Below, one piece after another: positions 9,318 to 19,237 of a stretch of DNA of 64,000 nt. Under the pieces are notes generated by a model, which saw only the letters and a list, made by a program, of their open reading frames with translations, was not told the origin of the DNA and searched no databases. The stretch is from the NCBI GenBank assembly GCA_051201675.1, contig CP179212.1, positions 2,542,001 to 2,606,000 of the forward strand, in the 5' to 3' direction. The number at the start of each line of letters is the position of its first letter. The stretch's first letter is position 1. The position numbers and the translations under genes were made by a program. Origin of the DNA: HTCC2207 sp002685195 (GTDB taxonomy: Bacteria > Pseudomonadota > Gammaproteobacteria > Pseudomonadales > Porticoccaceae).

Positions 9318-11573
9318 TTAACTATCAGAATCTATATCTAACCGATCAACCTTCTGGAATCCTCTTGGCAACTTATGCCCTCGTCTACCACGCTCGCCAC
9401 GATAGTGCTCTAAGTCTTTAGGCTTCATGACTAAATAGCGTTTGCCTGAGTGGACTACTAGAGACTTACCTTCTGCGATCACGGCATAGTCGACAACAAA
9501 TTCTTCGCGGCTTTGTAGCCGTGAACTGGGTATGTTGATTATTTTGTTGCCCTTACCGCGAGCTAACTCAGGTATATCAGTGATTGGGAAAACTAGCATA
9601 CGACCTTCATTACTCACGGCGGCTATATTTGCGTCCATTTGGTTAACCAGCTTGGGCTCCAAGATTCGTCCACCTTTGGGAATACTCACCACTGCTTTAC
9701 CAGCTTTATTTTTTGTGAAGAGATCACCAATTTTTGTAATGAAACCATAACCCGCATCAGTGCCCATTAGAACTTTCTGCTCATCTGCACCCATCACAAC
9801 ATCGGTGAACAGCGCGCCAGGAGGCAAATTTAGTCGCCCTGTGGCGGGTTCTCCCTGACCTCTGGCAGAGGGCAGTGTATGTCCTGCCAGCGAATAATAA
9901 CGACCGGTGGAGTCTTGCAAAAATACATTTTGGTTGCTGCGCCCAAGGGCTGAGGAGAGAAATTTATCCCCTGATTTATAATTGAGTGTTGTGGGGTCGA
10001 TTTCATGACCCTTGCCGGCTCTAATCCAACCCTTATCTGAGAGCACCACTGTAATTGGTTCTGCGGTTAACAAGTCTTTTTCGTTAAATGCGGTTGCTTC
10101 TTCTCGTTCATGGAGCGGCGAACGACGGGCATCGCCATATTCTTCAGCGGTGCTTTTAAGTTCGTTTTTGACCAGTGTTTTTAAACGATTATCTGAACCT
10201 AATAACAACTCCAGTTCAGCCTTTTCAGTAGCCAGTTCATCTTGTTCACCGCGAATTTTAAACTCTTCTAGGCGAGCCAATTGACGCAATTTGGTATCTA
10301 AGATGTATTCAGTCTGAATGTCTGATAATCCAAAGCGCGCAATTAGGGCGGGCTTTGGTTCATCTTCTGTGCGAATAATATTAATCACTTCATCAATATT
10401 TAAAAACGCAATTAATAAGCCATCCAAGAGGTGTAACCGCTTGTCCACCTTCTCTAAACGATACTCAAGTCGCCTGCGGGTAACGTCAATACGAAAACGT
10501 AACCACTCTTTAAGAATCTGGCGCAGATTCATCACCGTTGGCTTACCATCAATACCAATGATGTTTAAGTTGATTCGATAGCTGCGTTCCAGGTCGGTGG
10601 TGGCAAAAAGGTGATCCATTAGAGCTTCTATATCAACCCGGTTTGATCGCGGAGTAATCACTAGCCGAGTGGGATTCTCGTGGTCGGACTCATCCCTCAA
10701 GTCCTCTACCATCGGCAGTTTCTTATTACGCATCTGTGCCGCTATCTGTTCAAGGATCTTTGAACCAGATGCTTGAAATGGAAGGGCAGTAACAATAATA
10801 TCTCCATCTTCTTTGTGCCAAATACCGCGCATTTTGACCGAACCACGGCCAGTCTCGTAGGTATTTAATATATCCGCTTGGGGTGTAATAATTTCACCGT
10901 CGGTCGGAAAATCTGGCGCTTTAATATGTTCCATTAATTCAGGAACTGTCGCCTTAGGATTATCCAAGAGATGCAAACAGGCTTTAACTACTTCATTCAG
11001 GTTATGAGGAGGTATGTCAGTTGCCATTCCCACAGCAATACCTGTTGTACCATTCAACAGAACATTTGGAACCCGAGCTGGAAGAATTTCTGGTTCATCC
11101 ATGGTGGCATCAAAATTAGGTCGCCAGTTGGCTGTGCCTTGTCCTAATTCAGACAAGAGCACGTCCGCATAAGCAGAGAGCTTTGACTCGGTGTAGCGCA
11201 TCGCAGCAAAGGATTTAGGATCATCTGCAGACCCCCAGTTGCCCTGCCCATCCACCAGCGGGTAACGATAGGAAAAGGACTGTGCCATTAGCACCATTGC
11301 TTCGTAGGCTGCGCTATCACCGTGGGGATGGAACTTACCAATCACATCACCAACGGTTCGTGCTGACTTTTTATACTTAGCGCTAGCCTTTAGACCCAAT
11401 TCACTCATAGCGTAGACTATTCTGCGTTGAACCGGTTTTAGTCCATCGCCAATATGAGGCAGTGCACGATCAAGAATCACGTACATGGAATAGTCCAGGT
11501 AAGCTTCCTCGGCATAGTTACTTAGAGGCCTGCTTTCAAGGCCTTGCTCATTGAAAGTTACGACATCACTCAT
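9318..11573 (-). CDS. parC: DNA topoisomerase IV subunit A
   Basis: A 751-residue type IIA topoisomerase subunit that decatenates daughter chromosomes with ParE. The N-terminal breakage-reunion domain shows the catalytic tyrosine in AAMRYTE (Tyr127) and the quinolone-determining region GDSAAYEAM, where the positions equal to E. coli Ser80 and Glu84 are Ser87 and Glu91, the drug-sensitive residues. The C-terminal domain is short, as in ParC rather than GyrA, and lacks the GyrA box. The gene is 24 bases downstream of parE on the same strand and is probably expressed with it. Length and order match the family. Confidence 0.96.
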   Translation of the reverse strand: MSDVVTFNEQGLESRPLSNYAEEAYLDYSMYVILDRALPHIGDGLKPVQRRIVYAMSELGLKASAKYKKSARTVGDVIGKFHPHGDSAAYEAMVLMAQSFSYRYPLVDGQGNWGSADDPKSFAAMRYTESKLSAYADVLLSELGQGTANWRPNFDATMDEPEILPARVPNVLLNGTTGIAVGMATDIPPHNLNEVVKACLHLLDNPKATVPELMEHIKAPDFPTDGEIITPQADILNTYETGRGSVKMRGIWHKEDGDIIVTALPFQASGSKILEQIAAQMRNKKLPMVEDLRDESDHENPTRLVITPRSNRVDIEALMDHLFATTDLERSYRINLNIIGIDGKPTVMNLRQILKEWLRFRIDVTRRRLEYRLEKVDKRLHLLDGLLIAFLNIDEVINIIRTEDEPKPALIARFGLSDIQTEYILDTKLRQLARLEEFKIRGEQDELATEKAELELLLGSDNRLKTLVKNELKSTAEEYGDARRSPLHEREEATAFNEKDLLTAEPITVVLSDKGWIRAGKGHEIDPTTLNYKSGDKFLSSALGRSNQNVFLQDSTGRYYSLAGHTLPSARGQGEPATGRLNLPPGALFTDVVMGADEQKVLMGTDAGYGFITKIGDLFTKNKAGKAVVSIPKGGRILEPKLVNQMDANIAAVSNEGRMLVFPITDIPELARGKGNKIINIPSSRLQSREEFVVDYAVIAEGKSLVVHSGKRYLVMKPKDLEHYRGERGRRGHKLPRGFQKVDRLDIDSDS

Positions 11574-11597
11574 CAGTTTTCTCGTGTTTTAGAAAAT

Positions 11598-13490
11598 TTA
11601 AATATCATTGGTGTTCGCCAAGTTACCTTTGCTTTCCAACCAGCTGCGACGGTCTGGTGCGCGTTTTTTTGATAACAACATATCCATAACGCTATTGGTA
11701 TCATCACCGTGCTCCAAAGTTAACTGCACTAGTCGTCGGGTATCAGGGTCCATTGTGGTTTCTCGTAATTGCAATGGATTCATTTCTCCAAGACCTTTGA
11801 AGCGTTGAACATTCACTTTCCCTCGTTTTTTCTCGGCCTGAATTCTATCGAGAATTCCCTGCTTCTCTGCCTCATCTAATGCGTAGTAAACATCCTTACC
11901 CACGTCAATTCTAAACAGTGGTGGCATGGCGACATAAATATGGCCTTGACTGACCAATGGTCTAAAGTGTCGAACAAAAAGCGCGCAGAGTAGGGTGGCA
12001 ATGTGCAGTCCATCAGAGTCCGCGTCGGCTAAAATACAAATCTTGTGATAACGCAACGATTCCAAGTCGTCGACAGCTGGATCAACACCAAGGGCGACAG
12101 AAATATCATGGACTTCCTGGGATCCTAAAATCTCCTGGGAGTCGACTTCCCATGTATTTAAAATTTTACCGCGCAAGGGCATTATTGCTTGATTCTCTCT
12201 GTTTCGAGCTTGCTTAGCCGAGCCCCCTGCTGAATCACCCTCTACTAAAAATATTTCGCATAATTCTGGCTCGCCACTAGAGCAATCTGCCAATTTACCT
12301 GGCAGTGCAGGGCCCTGAGTAATTTTTTTACGCACCACTTTTTTGCTGGCACGCATGCGCCTTTGGGCCGCAAAAATACAGAGCTCTGCGAGCTTCTCCG
12401 CTTCTTCAGTATGCTGGTTGAGCCAGAGACTGAAGGCATCTTTGACTATTCCTGATACAAAAGCTGCAACCTCTCGAGAGGACAGCCGATCTTTGGTTTG
12501 ACCAGAGAACTGCGGATCCGCTAACTTTGATGACAAAACGAAACTACAGCGATCCCATATATCATCGGGGGCTAATTTAATGCCCCGAGGCAGAAGATTT
12601 CGAAATTCACAAAATTCTCGCATAGCCTCCAAAAGACCTGTTCGCATACCATTGACATGGGTTCCACCTTGAGGCGTTGGTATGAGGTTAACGTAGCTCT
12701 CTTGAACTAGCTCGCCCCCCTCAGGCATCCATTGGACCGCCCACTCAGCGGCTTCGTTCTCTGCTGAAAAGTTCCCAATAAATGGTTCTGCAGGGAGAAC
12801 CTCCCAACCTTGCAGAGCTCCGGATAAATAGTCTTTCAGTCCATCTTCGTAATACCACTCTTCACTATCTTTAGTATTCTCATCGTGGAAGCTCACAGTT
12901 AAACCGCCGCAAAGAACCGCTTTGGCCCTCAAGACATGCCGAAGTCTTGATACTGAGAACTTAATAGAGTCAAAGTAGCTCGCATTTGGCCAAAAACGCA
13001 GGATCGTGCCTGTATTACGCTGGCCGCAGGTATCAATTACCTTCAAATCTGTGGTCTTGTCACCATCGGCAAAAAACATCTGATGCACTTTGCCATCACG
13101 CTTCACTGTGACTTCAAGGGTGTTGGACAAAGCATTGACCACGGATACACCCACACCGTGTAATCCACCAGAAAATTGGTAATTATCATTGGAGAATTTG
13201 CCCCCCGCATGGAGCGTCGACAAAATGACCTCTACGCCCGGAAGTCCCTGCTCGGGATGTATGTCCACGGGCATACCGCGTCCATCGTCACATACCGAAA
13301 GAGAACCATCTTTATGTAAGGTGACATCAATGCGTTTAGCATGGCCTGCAAGTGCTTCATCGACACTATTGTCAATCACCTCTTGAGCGAGATGGTTAGG
13401 CCTACTAGTGTCGGTGTACATTCCAGGCCGCTTTCGAACTGGGTCTAAACCAGTGAGGACTTCTATATCTTTGGCGTCGTAGTTGCTCAT
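11598..13490 (-). CDS. parE: DNA topoisomerase IV subunit B
   Basis: A 630-residue ATPase subunit of topoisomerase IV. The GHKL ATP site is visible as VIDNSVDEALAG, DDGRGMPVD and GGLHGVGVSVVNALS. The transducer domain and the TOPRIM acidic motifs EGDSAGGSAKQ and DADSDGLHIATL follow. The C-terminus has RFKGLGEMNP, typical of type IIA B subunits. The length of about 630 and the absence of the roughly 170-residue insert of proteobacterial GyrB favour ParE. The upstream gene yqiA ends 12 bases before the ATG, the same arrangement as in E. coli. Confidence 0.96.
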   Translation of the reverse strand: MSNYDAKDIEVLTGLDPVRKRPGMYTDTSRPNHLAQEVIDNSVDEALAGHAKRIDVTLHKDGSLSVCDDGRGMPVDIHPEQGLPGVEVILSTLHAGGKFSNDNYQFSGGLHGVGVSVVNALSNTLEVTVKRDGKVHQMFFADGDKTTDLKVIDTCGQRNTGTILRFWPNASYFDSIKFSVSRLRHVLRAKAVLCGGLTVSFHDENTKDSEEWYYEDGLKDYLSGALQGWEVLPAEPFIGNFSAENEAAEWAVQWMPEGGELVQESYVNLIPTPQGGTHVNGMRTGLLEAMREFCEFRNLLPRGIKLAPDDIWDRCSFVLSSKLADPQFSGQTKDRLSSREVAAFVSGIVKDAFSLWLNQHTEEAEKLAELCIFAAQRRMRASKKVVRKKITQGPALPGKLADCSSGEPELCEIFLVEGDSAGGSAKQARNRENQAIMPLRGKILNTWEVDSQEILGSQEVHDISVALGVDPAVDDLESLRYHKICILADADSDGLHIATLLCALFVRHFRPLVSQGHIYVAMPPLFRIDVGKDVYYALDEAEKQGILDRIQAEKKRGKVNVQRFKGLGEMNPLQLRETTMDPDTRRLVQLTLEHGDDTNSVMDMLLSKKRAPDRRSWLESKGNLANTNDI

Positions 13491-13502
13491 GGCACCCTTA
13501 TT

Positions 13503-14090
13503 TTAGTTTGTTTTGGTATCTGCAAGCAGAAACCGATAAATGTCCAGTAGATGATTATCATAATCCATAAAACTGTGATCACCCCCCTGTTCTATCACTA
13601 TCTTAGCTCCAGTATAACGAGTCTCAGCATCGCGGTAATCTAGTACTTCATCACCTGTTTGAAGAAAAATTAAGTAATTCCTCTGCCGTCTGATCTCAGT
13701 GGGGTCTAGTCGTTGAAACTCTTCAATATGATGGTTTTGAAACACCCATTTCTCACCATTAATGTAGTTTGTGTTCTGTCCAAGCCATTTTTCTAAACCT
13801 CTGGCGGGACTCACAGCAGGATTGACTAAAACGCCTCGCAAGTTGTACTGCTCTATCAGGCAAGTCGCAAAAAACCCACCCATTGAACTGCCAACAATAC
13901 AGACCGGCTCGGGCAAATGAGCCTCTACTATTGATTTAAGCATCTTTATCGCACGATTGGCAAAAGGTGGTAAATCTGGGCATATAAATTTTACGTTGGG
14001 TGCATTTAATGCAATCCACTGTTTGGTCTGCAGTGCCTTTTTTGACTGTGACGAACTGTTAAAACCATGCAAATAAAGTAGTGTTGGCAT
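13503..14090 (-). CDS. yqiA: YqiA/YcfP family alpha/beta hydrolase (esterase)
   Basis: A 195-residue cytoplasmic alpha/beta-hydrolase with the opening LYLHGFNSS, the nucleophile elbow GSSMGG and a late GGDHSF holding the probable catalytic histidine. E. coli YqiA has esterase activity on short acyl chains, but its physiological substrate is unknown. The position upstream of parE and downstream of cpdA is the conserved gammaproteobacterial order. There is a 69-base gap to cpdA. Identification is firm from family motifs plus synteny. Confidence 0.88.
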   Translation of the reverse strand: MPTLLYLHGFNSSSQSKKALQTKQWIALNAPNVKFICPDLPPFANRAIKMLKSIVEAHLPEPVCIVGSSMGGFFATCLIEQYNLRGVLVNPAVSPARGLEKWLGQNTNYINGEKWVFQNHHIEEFQRLDPTEIRRQRNYLIFLQTGDEVLDYRDAETRYTGAKIVIEQGGDHSFMDYDNHLLDIYRFLLADTKTN

Positions 14091-14159
14091 AAACCGCTAA
14101 TCTTAAAACTAGACAGCATTATAGCCAAAGATCAGGAGATGTCAGTGAATGATTTTGTA

Positions 14160-14945
14160 TTAGTAACCAATATTTTTAGTATCTGGGTGCTGGTTGAAAT
14201 CAGAAAGAAACTTGACCCCGGTATTTACTGAGCCATCACTTTCTAAGGTCAGCCAACGATACCCAGGTGGTTGATTTGAGATAGAAAAATTTTCACTCTG
14301 AGGTTTGAACTGAAAGGAGCTGGACGGGGATGTGTAAAGAGGAATATTACCCCACAATCCGTCAAACTGTTGGTGCACATGGCCAGTTATTACCGCTTTT
14401 ACATTGCTGTGGGGTGATAGTAAATCGTAGAGATCCTGTGAGTTAGTAATCCTTTGCTTATCCAACCACTGACAGCCTACAGTAGTCGGACAATGATGCA
14501 TTGAGACTAAGATTGATTTGCCGGAAAGCTGACTCAGACCCTCGCTGACCTTTTGTAACTGCTCATCACTAATGCGACCGATAGGCGTGCCTGCCTGTGA
14601 GCTGTCTAAAGTTAAAATCCCCCAATTTCCAACCTCACTGATAGACCGCAAAGGGTAATCAATTAAGTACTCCTCCATCAAGAGTAGATCATCATGATTG
14701 CCTGGCAACCAAATTACATTCTTATCTCGATCTCTTAGTATCCCGTTAAGCATACTATAGGCACTCGGGCTGGATTCTCCTGATAGATCTCCTGTTAAAA
14801 GCAACAGATCATCCCCATGCCCGGCTTGATCAAGCGCATCCAATACCGCCAAAAAACTGTCAAAGGGCCTAATTCCAGCCACCACTGCGTCTGGAGTCGC
14901 TCCAAGATGGAGATCAGTGATCTGTGTGATTGGTAAACTTGCCAT
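14160..14945 (-). CDS. cpdA: 3',5'-cyclic-AMP phosphodiesterase
   Basis: A 261-residue calcineurin-like metallophosphoesterase. The dinuclear metal motifs are in order: ITDLHLG near residue 10, LLTGDLS, LPGNHDD, MHHCPT and TGHVHQ. CpdA hydrolyses cAMP to AMP in the cytoplasm and so tunes CRP/Vfr signalling. It lies 5 bases downstream of the yqiB-like gene, inside the nudF-yqiB-cpdA-yqiA-parE block in which E. coli cpdA also sits. A different phosphodiesterase substrate cannot be excluded from motifs alone, but the synteny is strong. Confidence 0.88.
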   Translation of the reverse strand: MASLPITQITDLHLGATPDAVVAGIRPFDSFLAVLDALDQAGHGDDLLLLTGDLSGESSPSAYSMLNGILRDRDKNVIWLPGNHDDLLLMEEYLIDYPLRSISEVGNWGILTLDSSQAGTPIGRISDEQLQKVSEGLSQLSGKSILVSMHHCPTTVGCQWLDKQRITNSQDLYDLLSPHSNVKAVITGHVHQQFDGLWGNIPLYTSPSSSFQFKPQSENFSISNQPPGYRWLTLESDGSVNTGVKFLSDFNQHPDTKNIGY

Positions 14946-14950
14946 ATCGA

Positions 14951-15391
14951 CTAGGCTTTTGCTAGAGCTGAGCCGTGGCGCAAACCGTAGATTAACAGTT
15001 CACTAAGAAAGATATTCCATTGCCATTTTTCATCCCGAGCTTGCATACCTTTTTCCTCTGACAGATCCCAAGGGATAGTACGATCAGTGCACCATTCAAT
15101 CACCTCGAGCATTTTTGCATCGCGGTAAACTCTCGCCTTTATTTCAATCTGTGGCATCCAGTGTGGCCCCGCTTGGTCCGCTTTGATATTTAAAGTACTG
15201 GTATATCTCGTAACCTCTATGACTTCAATTGACAACCCGGCATTTGGTTTTTGAGGAAAATTAAGGTGGGCTAGCGAACCCATCTTGGCTGAATCAAAAG
15301 GGACTTTTTGTAGGCGTTGATAATTGCGTTCGCATTCATCATGCAATCGCGACAAATCCAATCGTTGTTTGCGTAACTCAAAATTTGGCAC
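14951..15391 (-). CDS. yqiB: DUF1249 family protein (YqiB)
   Basis: A 146-residue soluble protein of the DUF1249 family, with the stretches YTSTLNIKAD, PQIEIKARVYRDAKMLEV and WNIFLSELL characteristic of YqiB. No enzymatic motif or membrane segment is visible, and the function is not established. The start is GTG (MPNFELRKQRLDL); no in-frame ATG lies near it. It ends 5 bases before cpdA and begins 51 bases after nudF, the conserved order, so it probably belongs to the same transcript. Confidence 0.82.
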   Translation of the reverse strand: MPNFELRKQRLDLSRLHDECERNYQRLQKVPFDSAKMGSLAHLNFPQKPNAGLSIEVIEVTRYTSTLNIKADQAGPHWMPQIEIKARVYRDAKMLEVIEWCTDRTIPWDLSEEKGMQARDEKWQWNIFLSELLIYGLRHGSALAKA

Positions 15392-15442
15392 TTGTTATAT
15401 CCTGATAAGCATTGCTAATACACTGTTAGTTTATCTAAGCGC

Positions 15443-16057
15443 TTAGCACCTGTCTTGCAAATTTATGTGATGCACTTCTAACCATTGTAAGGCAATCGTC
15501 ACTGCGGCACTGTTAAGAATCCCCGCGGCCTTAGCTTCCATTGTGTCCTGATAAGACCACACATGCAGCAATATATCCTCATTTTCGCTTTGTAATCCAA
15601 AGATACCCTCCTTGTTCTGCAGATTTGTTAGGCCACAGTAGAGATGCATTTTTTCATCGGTACCGCCTGCACTCACCAGATAATCACAGATGGGTATTAG
15701 CTCCTTGGCCGACAATCCCGCCTCTTCTTTCAGCTCTCGACACGCTACATCTATGGGGCTTTCACCTGGCTCTATTATCCCTGCAACCACCTCGAATTGC
15801 CAAGGGCCTTGCGGTTCCCCTAATGCACCCACCCGAAATTGCTCGACTAATCCAACCAATTGATTGGCAGGATCAAAAAGAAGAACACCAACTGCCTCAC
15901 CGCGCTGAAAAATCTCACGCTTAATGGGTTGACTCCAGCTGCCGTTGAATAGCTTGTGTCTAACAACTAATTCAGCGATTTCAAAAAACCCACTAAATAG
16001 CGTTTTCGATGATTCTATACGAACATCGTTGTGACTAAATTGGTGTTTTTTGATCAT
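15443..16057 (-). CDS. nudF: ADP-ribose pyrophosphatase (Nudix)
   Basis: A 204-residue Nudix hydrolase. The Nudix box runs from GIIEPGES to RELKEEAGL, preceded by WQFEVVAG, which carries the glutamate typical of ADP-ribose pyrophosphatases. It converts ADP-ribose to AMP and ribose 5-phosphate, clearing a reactive NAD breakdown product. It is the first gene of the minus-strand block and is divergent from tolC across 268 bases, exactly as in E. coli. AUG start at 16057. Confidence 0.9.
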   Translation of the reverse strand: MIKKHQFSHNDVRIESSKTLFSGFFEIAELVVRHKLFNGSWSQPIKREIFQRGEAVGVLLFDPANQLVGLVEQFRVGALGEPQGPWQFEVVAGIIEPGESPIDVACRELKEEAGLSAKELIPICDYLVSAGGTDEKMHLYCGLTNLQNKEGIFGLQSENEDILLHVWSYQDTMEAKAAGILNSAAVTIALQWLEVHHINLQDRC

Positions 16058-16325
16058 TATCGTGAATTCCCCCGTAAAATCATGGTTATATAATACTTTA
16101 AAACGTTGTCAACAATTTAGGTGTATCAGCGTTATTGGTTAATTAATATGAAACTCGCAAGCGGCTAAAGCGTATTTGAATCTGATTTGGCGAATTAGCT
16201 CGTCCTAGAAGGGTAATTCGTCAGGTACAAGCCGAGAGTAGCGTTATCTGTACACTTGAAATTGGTGTAAACTGCTCACCAAACTACGCCATGGATATGG
16301 TCAAAAATTTAATACTGGAGAAGTT

Positions 16326-17723
16326 ATGGTAAGGGTAAAAAAAATACTTGTAATCGTTTTCGCGGCTTTTTTGACTGCACAGTCATCCTGGGCAGAAACA
16401 CTAACTGATATTTACGAAAATGCACTACAAAATGACCCTGTTTTAAGAGCTGCGCGAGCCAACTTCCAAGTCGGTAAGGAAACCGAAAATATTAGTCGGG
16501 CCTACTTGCTTCCAGTGATCTCAGCCTCCGCTGACTTCTCGCAGACTGAGAGAAACAGCAACTCCTCTCAAGTTTATTCTTTTATTTCCTCTGATCCATT
16601 TCTAAGTGAAAGCTTTTCAGATACTGAGACAACTTCCTACGGCGTATCCCTGAGCCAAGCCATCTTCGATATGCCATCCTGGTACCAATTCCAAAGTGGT
16701 AAGGCATTGAGCGAAAGCGCCCGCGCTCAATTTGCTGCGGATCAACAGTCTCTTATTTTAAGAGTTAGTAGTGCTTACCTTAACGCTCTGCGAGCCTATG
16801 ACAACAACGAAACTCGCAAAGCTGAGCAAAGAGCTATTCAACGACAACTAGAGCAAACAAAAGAGCGCTTTGAAGTTGGCCTGTTACCCATTACCGATGT
16901 GCACGAAGCTCAAGCAGTGTTTGATGATGCTCTGGTCAATAGCCTTGAAGCTCGAGGTGCGGTGAATATTGCTTTTGATGGCCTTCGAGTACTCACTGGC
17001 AAAAACCATAGTGTCTTGGCAGGGCTGAAAAATGAATTTATGGCCGTCAATCCAGAACCTCTCAGTAGTGAGGAGTGGGTCAGTTTTTCTCTTGGTAATA
17101 ACTACCAGTTAAAGGTCGCGAAATTAGGTAAAGATGCTTCTTATAATCAAGCTAAGGCTGCCACAGCCCAACTCTACCCCAAGGTGACCGCGAGCGCGCG
17201 TTACTCAGACTCAGATACAAGTGGAACTCAAATCAGTTATTTACCTTCCGAGAGCAGCTCTGAGATAGCCTCTCTAAGTGACGGACACAGCTTCGGCATC
17301 TCGGTAACGATGCCAATCTGGGCAAGTGGTATCAATGCTGGTCGTCGGCAAGCGAAACAGCGGGCCATCGCATCAGGCGAAAACTTTGAGATTGCGAAGC
17401 GCAATACTGCCCAGACAGCACGAACAAGACACCAACTGGTAATTACTAATGCTGCTAGAGTCAATGCCCGCAAACAAGCAATCACATCAGCAGAAAGTGC
17501 TAGGAACGCTACTCAGGCTGGATATGAGGTAGGCACCCGCAATATTGTAGATGTGCTAGCGGCTCAGCGGTCGGTATTTCAGGCAAAACGAGCTTACGCC
17601 AACGCGCGTTACGACTACATTTTGGCGATGATGAGTTTGAAGGAGGTCGCGGGCCAACTCTCTCCAGATGATATCTATCAGCTTAATGCCTGGCTTGATC
17701 CAGCTCTAACTGTCGCTAAATAG
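16326..17723 (+). CDS. tolC: TolC family outer-membrane channel
   Basis: A 465-residue outer-membrane efflux protein. A signal peptide ends near SSWA, then ETLTDIYENALQNDP begins the mature protein as in TolC. Two repeated helical-barrel halves follow, the second with GRRQAKQR and the conserved GYEVGTRNIVDVLAAQRS near residue 400. It is the outer-membrane exit duct for tripartite RND, ABC and MFS pumps and for type I secretion. TGGAG lies 5 bases before the ATG. No membrane-fusion partner is adjacent, so it may serve several pumps. Its last 8 bases overlap the 3' end of the convergent waaA. Confidence 0.93.
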   Translation: MVRVKKILVIVFAAFLTAQSSWAETLTDIYENALQNDPVLRAARANFQVGKETENISRAYLLPVISASADFSQTERNSNSSQVYSFISSDPFLSESFSDTETTSYGVSLSQAIFDMPSWYQFQSGKALSESARAQFAADQQSLILRVSSAYLNALRAYDNNETRKAEQRAIQRQLEQTKERFEVGLLPITDVHEAQAVFDDALVNSLEARGAVNIAFDGLRVLTGKNHSVLAGLKNEFMAVNPEPLSSEEWVSFSLGNNYQLKVAKLGKDASYNQAKAATAQLYPKVTASARYSDSDTSGTQISYLPSESSSEIASLSDGHSFGISVTMPIWASGINAGRRQAKQRAIASGENFEIAKRNTAQTARTRHQLVITNAARVNARKQAITSAESARNATQAGYEVGTRNIVDVLAAQRSVFQAKRAYANARYDYILAMMSLKEVAGQLSPDDIYQLNAWLDPALTVAK

Positions 17724-18990
17724 AGTCCTTGATCAGCGTCATCAACTTAGATAGTGCCCCTCGATTAGCCTCGGCTACTTGACGCGCTGCTGACCCAACC
17801 TGCTTTTGAAAATCAGCGTTTGTTATTAACTCAATGCATTGCTCAGCCAATTGTTCAGGGTTTTCACAAATCAGCATTCCACCTCCATCAGATAATAACT
17901 GCGAAGCCTCGGAAAAGTTAAATAGGTGGGGTCCGCTTATGACAGGCACGCCCCAAGCAGCAGGTTCGATGATGTTGTGTCCTCCAGTTGGCACTAGGCT
18001 GCCTCCGACAAAAGCTACATCACAAGCTCCATAGAAAGTCATAAGTTCACCCATGGTGTCGCCTAATAAAATATCGGCTTGAACTTCTTTCAATTGTTCA
18101 CTGCGCCTGTTGAGGCTGAACCCTGCTTTGTGACATAAATCTGCAACCTGATTAAACCTTTCCGGATGCCGTGGCACTAGTACTAGTAGAGCAGATCCAA
18201 GTCGCTCTTTAATTTTTTTAAAGCCTTCTAAAACGATCTCATCTTCGCCTCGATGTGTACTCGCTGCGAGAATAACGGGACGACGGCTACGTCCTCTCCA
18301 ATCTGCAGAGAGTGCTGCGGCCTTCTGCTCTAGGGATTCACTGATAGTTAGGTCAAATTTGATATTACCGGTAACGCTTAAGGCGCTATCAGTCACCCCC
18401 AAATGACTAAAACGATCGGCATCATCTTTGTGTTGAGCTGCGACCTGACTGATCTGACACATCATAGGCCTTACCAAACCATTAATACGGCGATAGGCCT
18501 TGGCAGATTTCTCGGACAATCTTCCGTTAGCTAGCAACACAGGAATGTTTCGCTTATGACAAGCCGCTATGGTGTTAGGCCAAAGCTCAGTTTCCATAAT
18601 AATTAATAGTCTTGGTTGCACCCGATTTAAAAACCGAGCTACGGAGTCTGGCATGTCGTAGGGCGCATAACCATGGTCTACAGTATCTCCAAAGCTGGAA
18701 ACAATGCGCTCTGAACCGGTAGGAGTCATGCAGGTCACCATCAGGCGATACTCGGGATATTGTTTTTGTAGAGATTTAACCAAAGGCACTGCAGCGAGAG
18801 TTTCGCCCACAGATACTGCATGGAGCCAGATAGTTGACCGCTCTGTGTTTAGCCGCCGGCTAAAGCCAAGACGCTCCGGCCAGCGGCGCAGATAATTCGG
18901 AGACTTGAGGCCTCGCCACAACAATCGCAATCCTATTGCCGGCAATAAGCAATAGAAACATACTGAATATATAAACCTAGATAGGCTCAA
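17716..18990 (-). CDS. waaA: 3-deoxy-D-manno-octulosonic acid (Kdo) transferase
   Basis: A 424-residue glycosyltransferase with an N-terminal membrane anchor and a GT30/GT-B fold that adds Kdo from CMP-Kdo to lipid IVA at the inner face of the cytoplasmic membrane. Motifs: WLHAVSVGE near residue 55, METELWPN near 135, VPRHPERF and FVGGSLVPTGGHNIIEPA near 330. The start is TTG at 18990: AAGGTG lies 6 bases upstream and no in-frame ATG is available nearby. The 3' end overlaps tolC. Length is typical (about 425). Confidence 0.94.
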   Translation of the reverse strand: MSLSRFIYSVCFYCLLPAIGLRLLWRGLKSPNYLRRWPERLGFSRRLNTERSTIWLHAVSVGETLAAVPLVKSLQKQYPEYRLMVTCMTPTGSERIVSSFGDTVDHGYAPYDMPDSVARFLNRVQPRLLIIMETELWPNTIAACHKRNIPVLLANGRLSEKSAKAYRRINGLVRPMMCQISQVAAQHKDDADRFSHLGVTDSALSVTGNIKFDLTISESLEQKAAALSADWRGRSRRPVILAASTHRGEDEIVLEGFKKIKERLGSALLVLVPRHPERFNQVADLCHKAGFSLNRRSEQLKEVQADILLGDTMGELMTFYGACDVAFVGGSLVPTGGHNIIEPAAWGVPVISGPHLFNFSEASQLLSDGGGMLICENPEQLAEQCIELITNADFQKQVGSAARQVAEANRGALSKLMTLIKDSI

Positions 18991-19237
18991 ATGTTACACC
19001 TTATAACTGGCAGAGTTAAAATCTATCCGTGAGTAAGACTGTTCAAACTAGCCCGTTTCCAATTTTGACAAGATAGCAGAATTCTTTGTTAACCACGAAT
19101 GATAACCGTCATAAGCGAATAATTGTTGGGTAAGCAGGTTGCTATGAAACGTGTTATCTTTAGAGTAATGAGTGACAGAGCGAGTTAAAGTTCTTGATCA
19201 TAGATTATTGTAAAAAAGTACTGAACATGGGTATTTG

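Noticed and set aside
15541..15924. A 127-codon frame opposite nudF
   Set aside because: It is a shadow of the Nudix gene; composition is odd and no motif is seen.
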